Assembly (NCBI GenBank): GCA_021442155.1
Contig: CM038222.1
Location: 53,191,352-53,255,351, forward strand
Direction: 5' to 3'
Source of the DNA: Cymbidium sinense
Taxonomy: Eukaryota; Streptophyta; Magnoliopsida; Asparagales; Orchidaceae
DNA: 64,000 nt
This document shows, in pieces, positions 1 to 10,647 of the stretch. A program made the translations under genes and the position numbers. A model generated the notes under the pieces. The model saw nothing but the letters and a program-made list of their open reading frames with translations. It did not search any database and was not told where the DNA came from. Every line of letters begins with the position of its first letter. Positions within the stretch are counted from its first letter, which is position 1.

Positions 1-324
1 AAATCATAGATGTGTTGAAAATAAAGAATATTTTAAATGTTCCACACTTATGAATAAGCAAGTTAATAGCTAAAGGCTTTGCTTGTAAGCATTATTAAAT
101 GATGCACTTTGAAAATAACTTAGTGATAAACATACAAAGTAGCAACCTCAAGATTATTAGTTGTTTGATATTTAAGAGAGATCGAAATAATTGGCATAAT
201 ATATGTCATTAGTGGTGGTGTCATAGTTGAAGCATCATGATAAAAGAGTTTGAAATGACTTACATGATACAAAGTTCACTCTCCTTCTTTCTCACCAACC
301 CCACTAATAACCTTCTCAGACAAT
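1..324. other. Left flank, nothing recognised
   Basis: AT-rich sequence left of the LTR boundary at about 325. I see no coding potential; the open frame crossing its end runs on into the LTR and has no recognisable domain. It is either the insertion target of the outermost retroelement or another repeat. The matching flank on the far side of that element is outside the window, so no target-site duplication can be tested. Confidence 0.5.
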
Positions 325-2929
325 TATGGTATTTATTTTTGATATGTATATGGGGGACACCATGCAGATTTGAGGGTGTACTTATTGAAGTGATTGGGTA
401 CTGTATTGAGATATTATGTACTATCTCAAAAGATAGAGGCATCACTATTCAATGAACCTAATCACCTAATAAGGACTCCTAAGGCAAGATGGGTCTTCAA
501 ATATACCAGAGATTTTTTCTCTACTTTACATAGATGAATAAAGTAGGGTTTATATTTAATCGCATTCTAAAGTTCTCTATGGGGCAAGCCCTCATAGTTA
601 ATTACATCCTAAAGAAGGTGAGTTTCTTAGGAATATTCTCATTTAAAGTAGACAATTATTATTTCCAATGATTTTAAGGGTAAGACTATCAATAAATTAG
701 TTATGTTTGGAAAATCAATTGGGAAAGATCGAAAGGATAAGACTTATTATTGAAGTCAAGGGAAATGAGTAGGGAGTGCTCATGAAACTTGGAAAGCCTA
801 GTAAGCATTCTAATCTATCCTATGGTTGGGCTTTATATATTTGAAATTGAGGAGAATTATTTATTTGAGTTAAAATTTTATTAGAAAGCTAGGACTTATA
901 ATCCCGAGAAGATTATGGAAATTCCTAAGAGGTGAGGATTTATGCTTATAGCTCAAGGAAATAACCATCTCGGATCCTAAATCTAAGCTTTGCAAGAGCT
1001 AAAGCATTATCTAAATCTAAGCGAAGATCAGTATATGATTTATCTCCACAAAAGAAGATAAACCACCCGACTGCAGGACTTATAATCGCTTGGAGTGGCA
1101 AGCAGCTAACTCCTCCTACACTTTAAAATAATGTAGGCAAGTCAAATGATTTTGCAAGATAGTTGGGTTGTTATTATTTAGAAAGAAATTAAAGTCTTTA
1201 AACTCACTCCCTAAGAGACTAGAGCATGAGTGGTATCAACAATGACTTAGTTTAATGTAATTTTTTCAATTTTTATTTTATTTTGGACTCTTCATTTTGA
1301 TAAAGGCCATAGGATTTTCATATGTCTAAATACATGATGAAATAAGATTATGGACTAAATAAGAGAGAATGAGGTATTTTCCACCACAGAGGAGACCCTC
1401 AAAGGTCAAGTCTTCCCCTATCAAGCAAAGATGGAAACCCTCTCTTAGTGAAAGTGAAGCAATATGAATGCATGATATTAAACATACAACATTCAGCTAA
1501 GAGATTGCTAAATCTTTTAATTATCTTAATTTAATGCCTAGGCTTTATGTGAGATTATGAGTTATTTAGAACTTTAGTTATGAGTTATAGTTGGGCTAAA
1601 AAAATTAATTTTCTAAGAGCCTAATTGGATCCAGGCCACTCATTAAATCACCAATCAAAAAGAAACTTTGAAGAGGCATGTAATTTCTAATGAAAAAGAT
1701 AAACATAACATCAAATAATTTAAAAATTCAATGCAAAAGAATAAGAGGTTGGTGCGGTCGGGTACCGCCGTATAACCCGTAAAAAGAGAAATGGGTAGCC
1801 AAGCTCTACCCTTATACAACCATGTATTTGAAAGAATAATTGCAATTTACAAATGAATAAATGTAATGGGTGTCTTCTTATCGTCATTCTTCTAATCTCT
1901 TCATTTCTTTGATTTGGATGTGCTTGCTTCAAAGGCATCACATGGCCTCCTAGAACAAAGCCTTCTAGCCACTACTCATCCTAATCTCCCATAACACTAA
2001 TCCTAATTCCTAATACAAAATTATATTAAAAATAGGAAAAGTAAATCTAACTACACCTGTAAAATAAGTGTTAGCTAAACATGCCATACAACCCAAGAAG
2101 TTATATGAATAATTTAGACTTAACACCCTACACATGGGTAACCAAGCCTACATGTCCTAATTTGGATTATGCTTAGGTGTTAAGCAACCTGCAAAAGAGA
2201 GCAATTATATTTATTTTAAGCACCCCTTAAGCACAATCTCATGCAAAAAATGTGATTAGGCTAATCACAGCTTACAATCCAGTCTACGAAGCATATACCC
2301 AAACATCTAGTCTAAAATAATACATCATAAAACTAAACATACATCACTCCATGCACCGCCCTAACATAAAGCTAGAAGTGATGACTTAATTATAAAGTGT
2401 GTGTATTAAGGCTTATGTGGTATGCCTTAACTAAGCTTTATTATGATTTTCTAAGTATGAAAGGATGTTTAATCATAAAAAGTTGATTTCATTTTAAGTG
2501 ATTTAATTGATTTGAGAATTTTGCTTAAAGTTTTTTTATTTCATTTGAGTTACACTTAGCAACTAAATGTTATAAAGAGAGGAAAGAGAATCACTCTCTT
2601 TCATCCCTACCCTAAGCCATTTCTAAAGCATATTAATTAGACTAACTTCTCTTTAGTGAGTGGCTTATTACATATTTTTATTAATCTTAAGTTTAGATTT
2701 ACTTTAAATACTATCATTCAATAAGAAAGACATCTTAAGATTAATTGGAACTAATTACTATCATATGAGACATGTTCATGGATTTCTTTCCATCATATGT
2801 AGCATGCATATGATTAAATCCTAAGCATACCTATACATGTAATATATTTTTAGCACACTTAAATAAAAGATGTATAAATAAATTTTGTAGAAAATGAGAT
2901 TTTCTCTCATTAGTTAAATACACACTCAA

Positions 2930-3575
2930 ATGTATAAAAGTTTTAAGCAAGTACTTTACCATTGTGAGCTAGGAGAGTGAGGTAAAAATCTCCTTGGGCT
3001 ACTTAAAGCTGTGCATCCCTAAAATTTCCAGACTAGATATACCTACTATTCTTAAATACATATGGATATATAAATAACCATAAGAATGGAAAATCTTACT
3101 AAAGTTGCATTTTTGAAATATTTATGCATATGGAATAAAGTTGAAAAGGGAAGACTTTTATTCATTAGCCAAATGCACACACAAGTGTATAAAAGTTTTA
3201 AGCAGATACTTCACCATTGTTAAACTGAGGGAGTGAGGTAAAGATCTCCTTGGGGCTACTTAAAGCTTTGCATCCCCAGAATATCCAAACTAGATATACC
3301 CACTACTCTTAAATACATATGGATGTACAAATAACTACAAGAGTGGAAAATCATGCTAAAGTTGCATTTGTTTTTTGAAATATTTATGCATAGGGAATAA
3401 AGTCTTATCTAAATTCTAGTATTGAAGAATGTAAGAATGAAATCAAATGGAGTACGTGCCGTTGTTAAATCAGAGAAGTGAGGTAATCAAATGACCTCAT
3501 TGGGGTTAACTAAAGTCTCCTATTTCTAGGATGTCCAAGCTATATACCCATTAACATTCTTACTTACATAAAATC
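2930..3575 (-). repeat. Tandem repeats of about 250 bp within the LTR
   Basis: A segment containing GTATAAAAGTTTTAAGC, a short variable stretch, GGGCTACTTAAAG and AGACTAGATATACC starts near 2,934 and again near 3,187, with a degraded third copy at about 3,430-3,575. The outer 5' LTR shows two copies (62,230 and 62,475), whereas the plus-strand LTRs show one copy each (27.37, 29.65 and 50.10 kb). The amplification is therefore specific to the minus-strand LTR subfamily. Confidence 0.7.
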
Positions 3576-5099
3576 AATGCATGAATGAAAGAAAAATAAC
3601 TTCTCTTCATACACTTAAGCTATAATCACATACATCTCCTATGTATTTATAATTAGCATTCATAACATATATAATCATTCATTTATAAGTTTTGAAAAAT
3701 ATATTTGGATTTAGTAATAATAATAGCCACACATGCATTAATTTAAATCAATACATGCAAGCTTGACATAAAGGAAACCATTTAATTAAATTGATTTTTT
3801 AGAGATGAATGCATGAATCAAGTGAAATATAACATTTTATATGATTAGAAAGAAATAAAGGGACATAAGCACATGATTTCATTCAATCCAATTAACTCTT
3901 GAGGACAATCATATTAAATAAGCTCATTTAAAATAAACCAAAATTTCTTAATGTCATTTTAATTTCATGTTTGATTTGATTTAGGAGATGTGATAAGAGG
4001 TTTGCTAATCCTAATCCCATTCCCCATATTTGTAGGTTAATTTGATTTAATGCGAGATAATTAAGCCAATTTTATGGACTGATGAAATTGAGATACAAAT
4101 TAAATTAATTAATTAAACCCTTACCTATATTTCCTTAAGGTAATTAATCAAATGATTATGAGCTGATATTATATGCAAATGAATTGAAAAGTAATTAGTA
4201 ATGATTCTATGAAATGAATGGGACCTAATGCAATTAGCTCATAATCATTGATTAATTAAGCTTAAGGAACTAACTTAATTACTTTTATGAATTCCCAACA
4301 CATATGGGCAAACCATAATTTCATTAACTCTCTTTAGATTATTGAACACCTAAAGCTCTACCCATGGATCAATTAAGGAAAATCAAATGTAATTACCCTT
4401 TTAATTAGGTTAATCAATTCATTAATACATTAATCCATTCCTCTTTACTTAATTACCAAAATTAATTAATTATCCTTTGAAATGAAATGGGCTTAAGGGG
4501 GGAAAGGTTGGGAAAGATGTCCCAACCTAATTCCATAAGCCTCTTACTTAATCAAACATGACTTGGTATGATTTGAGTTTTAATTTAACTAATTAAGTCA
4601 CTAATTAGTTAATTAATCTTTACTTTAGCATTTTTGTTGAAAAAGAGAAGGAAACTTAGGGGAAAGATTAGGAGGGAGGCCCCAATCTAATTCCCTAAGT
4701 CTCCCCACTATTAAACAGTGATTAAGGGGTCTAATTTGTTGATTAATTATTGTTCACATGCTTAATTATCACTTAATTAAGTTAAGAAGGTAATTAGGGA
4801 TTAAGCAATTAATTTTTCCAATTAATCAACCTATAAATTCCAAGAAAAATATGGGAGGTAGAGGTCATCACCCTAAAATTTCTCAAAAAGTTTGAAATTG
4901 ATTGGTTAATTAATTAAAAGAATTAGGCTAATTAAAATTTTAATGAAACCCTAATTAAATCAAAATTACTGTTCAAAATTAATTAAAGATAATTTTAATG
5001 GATTCCCCTCTGAAATACTATTAAAATGAGCTATTATTCATATATTTTATATTTTTTATAATTACTTATGAATTATTAAAGTTTTAGCATTAAAAACAT

Positions 5100-5360
5100 C
5101 TTAACTAACCTAATTAAAGCCTTAATCCCATCGGCACCACGTGGCGTGCTGACGCAGTGGGCATTTCAAGTAGCAGTGGATGCGGTATTGATCTCTACCG
5201 TTCGATCTCAGATCGGACATCATAGATCAATCCTGCAGTGTAAAGGGAGAAAATAGAGGAAATCTAGTGTGATTTGATCAGGACAGTCCATTATAATCAC
5301 ACAGAATGGATGGCCTGTGATCTCTCCTCCTATGAGCGATGAATGACGGAGGTCATCCGC
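5100..5360 (-). promoter_or_regulatory. GC-richer LTR block with G-box; candidate promoter region
   Basis: This block stands out from the AT-rich LTR by its GC content. It contains CACGTG at 5,138-5,143 within CCACGTGGC, followed by a TGACG core. A plus-strand LTR keeps CACGTG at the corresponding place (25,759-25,764), next to the same TTAGGGTTAATTAA-like stretch; the third copy (about 48.5 kb) has a decayed GCGTGGCAC. ACGTG cores are known bZIP/ABRE-type sites in plants. Promoter function and the start of transcription are inferred, not seen. Confidence 0.4.
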
Positions 5361-6419
5361 CATGGATCTCAATCACGAGCTCATCCAGCTTCAATTCACT
5401 CAAAATCAACCTACTCCTTTGCGCGAGGGATCCATAAGGATCTAATGGCTAGGATGGGCTCACATGTGAATTCTCTTCATAAAAGACCACAAAAAATTTT
5501 CTATTTCTATAATTTTAGGAAATTACCTCACCAAAACTCAAGACCGATGGTGAGATTGATGGAGGTAGCTCATCTAGTAGAGACGAGGCCCTGTTGAGCA
5601 ACATGCAAGCCAATTTCTTCTCATTTGCTCAGTTGGCCAACTTCCATCAATTTGGAACTCAGTGGTTATCGAACTCCTAGCTTCGGTGGGTTTAGAACTC
5701 GAAGGAAGCTTTGGGTAGCCTCGATGAGGTATGTAGAATGTGTGTGTTAGAGGAATTGAAGTTTGGTTGAGAAATGAAGAAGTTAGAATCAGGATTGAAC
5801 TCCCCTATTTCGGCCTTGCTCGGGAAGAAGAAATGCCGAAGGAGGAAAGGTTGGAATCACTATAGGGATTGCAAGAAGGCTAGAATTTTCCCTTAGAAAC
5901 TCAAATGATTCAAATGAGCTAATTTCTCGTGTGAATTGATGGGGTATACCTCTTGGTTGCTGAGGTGGACAAACGGAATTTCTTCCCATTTTTTGGCCAG
6001 CTAGCTGCCACCAGAGCATCGGAGTTATCGCCATTAAGTCCACATGGCTCATCTAGATTGGGAGAAGCCATGGCAGGAGGCTCCAAGCTTGATTTGGTCA
6101 GATTGCCTTCTTTGGATCCAATGGGTGGTCAGTTTGCATGGGAGGTGAGTTAATTCACCTCCCTTTGGTCCAAGGTAAGTCCTAGCACACTTAGGGTGGG
6201 CTAGGAAATTTAAGGATGCTCCATTTACAAGTTTGATGGCTGCCAAGGATGAGAGGAGAGTGGACTTTGCCATTAGAGGAAAGAGTCTAATGTGGGAGAG
6301 GATCCATGGAGGATTTGCATTGGACTTGGTTCCAAATGAGTTTGGGCTAATTTTAGGATGGTCTAGGATGGGTTTGGGTCAGGTTAGGTCAGCCTGGAAG
6401 GTCTCATGGGTTGGTTTTA

Positions 6420-7260
6420 TGTGTTTTGGCTAAATTGGGTCGTATGGATTCAATTTGGGTCATGTTGTTGACCAAGTGATCAAATTGGGTCAAACCAAGG
6501 AAGTTAGGTTCAAATGATGATTTGGAGATTTTGGTTCAAGTGGTTTTAATTAATTTGGCCTAGGTTTGATTTTGGTTAATTTGGAATCAAATGGGTCAAA
6601 TGGGTTAAGTTGACTAATTTGACCAAATTGGGTTGGGTTAGGTGTTGGTTCCTGTTCAATTAAATAATTGAAAATGATTGTAAGCTTTAGTTTGAATCAA
6701 TTTAGATTTTGGCCAATTTAACCCTTTAGGTCAATTTGGGCTAGGTTGGGTCAAGTTGACTAATTGGTCAAATTGGGCTTAATTATGGCTTTGGTCAAGT
6801 TCAATAATCAATTTGGAATGAACTTGAGTCATTGATTGCAGTCAATTTGGGTTAGATTATTATTTGACCTATTTTGGCCTTTTAGGCCAATTTGAGTCAA
6901 CTTGGGTTGAATGGCCAATTGGACTTGGTTTGGCTTAATTAAGGGTCAAGTCATGTTCAATCATTGATCATGAGTTGGTGTGGATCAGTGGTTCCAATTG
7001 ATTTGGGGTATGATGAGTTTTAGCTACTTTATGTTTCATTTGGGCTAAAGTTTGACTTGGTCAAAGGACCAAGTTGACTTGGTTTGACCCAATTCAAGAT
7101 GATTGATTATCCTAAGGTGATTGTTGATCATGATATAAGGCTTGGATGGGCTTGGATCAATCCAATTAGAGTGTGATTGGAACTTGGCTCCAATGGGTTC
7201 TTTAGGCCACTTTGGGTCAAGTGGACCTAAAAGACTCAATTGGCTTGGTTTTGGCTTGAT
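6420..7260 (-). promoter_or_regulatory. W-box (TTGAC) cluster in LTR U3
   Basis: I count about 19 TTGAC/GTCAA cores within roughly 760 bp (about 6,460-7,220), many in the form TTGACC or GGGTCAA. They recur at irregular 15-60 bp spacing in a degenerate sequence built from variants of AATTTGGGTCAA. TTGAC[C/T] is the WRKY-factor W-box core. Equivalent clusters occur at 23,760-24,640 and 46,560-47,400. The density is clear in the sequence; a regulatory role is inference. Confidence 0.45.
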
Positions 7261-7424
7261 TAAGGTTTAGTTCGATTTATATATGAGCTTAGGTTTAAAT
7301 TATAAATCCAATTGCAATCAATTTGGAATCCAATGGACTTTGGTTCATTTGAAGTTTTCAAGTTAAAAGGGCTAACTTGGCTTGACTTGGGTTTTTTGAT
7401 TTTTTTTGTATTTTGTTTGTTTAT

Positions 7425-7960
7425 TTAATTTATATTTCATTTATATTTGGGAATAGAAATGAAGATATAAATGATTCATGAGAAAATCACTTGAGTTTGA
7501 GTGATTTGGAAGCAAATTTGACTAAGCTCATGAGGTAGGTCAAAAGGGCTTAAGTAAGAAATTGATTTAGTTTGATTTAATTTTGGTCATTGGAATGGGT
7601 TTCATTTATATTTGTGAATATAAATGATTATATTATTGATTTATAAAGAAACCAATTAATTTTGGGTTGATTTGAATGGGATTTGTTTAAGCTTAAGGAT
7701 GTAGGTCCATATGGCTTAGGAAGGACATGGTTGGATTTGGATTTAGTTTGGTTTAGTTTTGGTCATTTGAGTATGGATTTTATTTATATTTGTGAATATA
7801 AATGAAGAAATAATTGATTTATAAAAAAATCAATCAAGTTTGTAATACTCAGGTGGAGATTTGGCTAAGCTTATGAGAAAGGGTCATATGGCTTGGGAAG
7901 GAATTTTGGAACTTGGATTTGATTTTGGGTTTTAATCACTTGGAATTGAGTTTGGATTTG
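7425..7960 (-). repeat. U3 subrepeats of about 175-180 bp (3 copies)
   Basis: Copies begin near 7,427, 7,603 and 7,780. Each contains TTTATATTTGTGAATATAAATGA-type sequence followed by AAAATCA and GGTCAAAAGGGCTT. The array is homologous to four copies at 45.6-46.2 kb and five at 22.6-23.4 kb in the plus-strand LTRs, so copy number differs between LTRs. Confidence 0.65.
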
Positions 7961-8370
7961 GATTTGATAAATATTAAGAGATTAAATTGATCTTTGAGAA
8001 AATCAATTTAATTGGATTAGGCTAAAGTTAAGGTCATGGAATTCAATTGTAAGGTTTATAAAGAATTTTGAGCTTGGATTTGATCATGGGATTGATTATG
8101 AGTCTTGGAAATTTGGTTTGTATTTGGCATGAATTTAAGGTTTGGTTTAAGGAGAAAAGCATGGATTGGGTTTAGGCTATAGGACAGGAAAATCTTCCTA
8201 AGTCTCTATTGCATGACCCATCCTTACGGCTTACCCTTCTAAGTCTCTAGGCTTAGGTTAAGTGTTCACCTAATCACTAGAAATACCTTAGGACTAATGA
8301 GCTCTTAGTGTCTATAAGAGTCTCAGATCTATGCTGAGGAGGTTGAAGACTCACTCTAAAAGTGAGGTCA

Positions 8371-10647
8371 ACAAAATGACTCCCAGTAAGTGTGATGTAA
8401 CTGACAAGGCACACCACACATATTGCCATTGACCGAGATGATCAACAATGTCTGAAGGATAACAAGCGCCAATGGAAACGTTCTACACTCAAACCAGAGA
8501 TGCAGACAAAATCACAATCCTAGTGGAATGCCACTCAACTTATTCCAAGGGCATAAGAGAGTAAAGAGGATTTGGTTGGAATTTCATGTCAAGGACATAA
8601 AGGGAGATCCGCTAGGGGATTACACATGCATTGGACATGACATGTGAGAGGTTTATGCAGAAGGGCATAAAATGAGGAATCCACTAGGAATTGAGTATAT
8701 GAACCTTCCACTAGGGAAGTAGGTTCGAGCTATCCACTAGGGATGATAATATAATTTGCTTAGATTTGTGATCATGGGGCTCCACTGGGGAGAGGATATG
8801 ATTTGGTTTAATTTGAAGTCAAGGACATATCTACTAGAGATATGAGCTCGGACCCACTAGGGGATAAGGTGGATTTAATATATGGATTTCTTTGGTTTGC
8901 TTGGGAAAGTATCCACTAAAGATAAGAATGGATTTAATATATGGACCTTGTAGGTGTGCGATGGATCTACTAAGAAGGGGCTATAGCCTTGACCTATCTA
9001 AGATTTACAAATCCAAAGGGAAAGTCTACACCATGAGATAGAGCTAACCAATCTGGGTTTTGCGCTAGAAAGTGTGTAGACTTACATCTTCCAAAGCAAG
9101 GAAGAAGATCGATTGGTAGCACAACAAAAAGACATAGGGTTGCCGTGGTGAAATGGTCGCATGGAAATAATGCGTAATAAACTTACATCTTCCAAAGCAA
9201 GGAGGACCGTCGGGGTGACTTATTGGTGGCACAATAAGTCAAACTTGACCTAATGGTGACTACTGGGAGAATGTCACTGGGGACTTAATGCGTAATAAAC
9301 TTACATCTTCCAAAGCAAGGAGGACCGTCGGGGTGACTTGTTGGTGGCACAATAAGTCAAATCGACCTAATGGTGACTACTGGGAGAATGTCACTGGGGA
9401 CTTATAGCAACTCAAGAGTAGTAAGGAAATTCTTATAGAGAGTTTTGCTAACACTGCCCTAAATGTAGGATGTCTGCTTCAGAAAAGGTACCCCTAGGGG
9501 TGTCCTCCTAATCTACAAGCGAATATATCTTTTTTTTGTTTATATGTTTGTGTGGACCCTGTTGGTGTGTGAGAGACCACACTGAGAAGGAGCTTATATT
9601 AACCTAGTCCTATCTTAGACTTACTGGACCAAGGGAGAATCTGCATATCCGCAAGATGGATTCTCCAACCATAGGGGTGGCTACTAGGAAAGAGGGACTG
9701 TCCAATCCAAGAGTAACCCAGGTAGTGTTTCAATGGGGTCACTAAGGGTGTGATCCAAATAGAGTGCCCAAAGGGGAGGTGCGGCTAGGGGCTTTATCCT
9801 GGACCATGTAGAAGAAGCCCTTTAGGTGTACAGTGGCCAACTCAAGGAGAAAGCTTGTAGACTTACATCTTCCTTGAGTGGTGTATCCACCAGGTGGGTT
9901 ACTGTTAGCATAGCGAGGACCAACCAACCTATGGTGCCCATCAGTGTGCGATAATAAATCTGAGAAGAAGGCTTGTAGACTTACATCTTCATCGATAAAA
10001 ATGATCAACGAGATAGTTTATCGTTGGCGGGACAGATGCTATTTGACCTAAGGCGACTACTAAGTGGGGAGTCCTGTATGAGGACTAGATGCAGACTTGA
10101 AGTAGTCAGGAGAAAAGGAGCCACTAGATGACTAAATCTCAAATATATTTAACCCAGTTAGTGCAGGATGGCTAGTTCAAGAAAAAAGCACGCAGACTTA
10201 CATCTTCTTAAATAAAGTCAACATGAGGTAGCTTACCGGCCGCGTAGTAAGGCTTACCAAACTAACAAGACACTCATCGGTTTGCAATAGTCAAGTTAAG
10301 AAGAAAGTTTGTAGAATTACATCCTCTAAACAAGGAACCACTGGGGTGACACATTAGTAGGGTAGCATGTCAGCCCGACCTAGAGCAGCTAATGAGCGAG
10401 TGCCGCTAAGGGCTTTATCCCATATCAAAGTAGCCCAAAATAAAAGATATGTGTTTATTATATATGTGGTTGTGTGTAGTTTATGTTAGTGTTGTGTTGA
10501 TAAAGGATAAGAAGCTGCTTGGGTTCCTTGAACCCTTTCACTTACCCTAAACACATCATGACAGATTCGCAAATAAAGATGTTTCTCAACATAGAAGAGA
10601 TGGAATTTGGAATGAAATTTTTTTTGATAATTATTTTCAAATAAAAT
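8371..10647 (-). repeat. 3' untranslated repeat tail of copy X
   Basis: This lies between the pol stop (10,648) and the LTR start (8,370). It consists of degenerate monomers marked by a recurring box with GTAGACTTACATCTTCC preceded by AAGAAAGC, seen near 9,046, 9,178, 9,296, 9,846, 9,965, 10,180 and 10,302. The closest spacings are about 117-122 bp. No open reading frame has a recognisable product. Tandem repeats between pol and the 3' LTR are a known trait of Tat/Ogre elements. I see no canonical polypurine tract immediately before the LTR. Confidence 0.7.
9171..9406 (-). repeat. Near-perfect 118-bp tandem duplication
   Basis: Two adjacent copies, 9,171-9,288 and 9,289-9,406, differ by only a few changes (ATTGG/GTTGG and a one-base indel near the GACCTAATGG segment). 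This is far more similar than any other monomer pair in the tail. It is therefore a recent duplication inside an otherwise old array, with the monomer length of the array. Confidence 0.85.

Larger units (their letters stand above)
325..8370 (-). repeat. Complete LTR of copy X (about 8.0 kb)
   Basis: On the minus strand the LTR starts TGACCTCA (8,370 downward) and ends near ACCATA at 325, a decayed TG...CA pair. The same sequence occurs in the same orientation at 59,522-64,000 and in inverse orientation at 22,317-29,553 and 45,206-55,675. Example: about 87 bases at 461-547 align with about 59,675-59,762 with roughly six differences by eye. Order from the LTR start: U3 subrepeats (7.4-8.0 kb), W-box-rich stretch (6.4-7.3 kb), GC-richer block with a G-box (5.1-5.4 kb), AT-rich segment, then an internal tandem triplication (2.9-3.6 kb). 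The several short open frames inside look like chance frames. Confidence 0.85.

Noticed and set aside
5343..5597. 84-codon open frame starting MTEVIRHGSQ
   Set aside because: Lies within LTR sequence, is not conserved in the other LTR copies, and shows no domain. Treated as chance.
5789..6433. Cluster of open frames of 66-87 codons on both strands
   Set aside because: Overlapping frames on both strands in the GC-richer part of the LTR. No recognisable protein, and the corresponding parts of other LTRs are closed.
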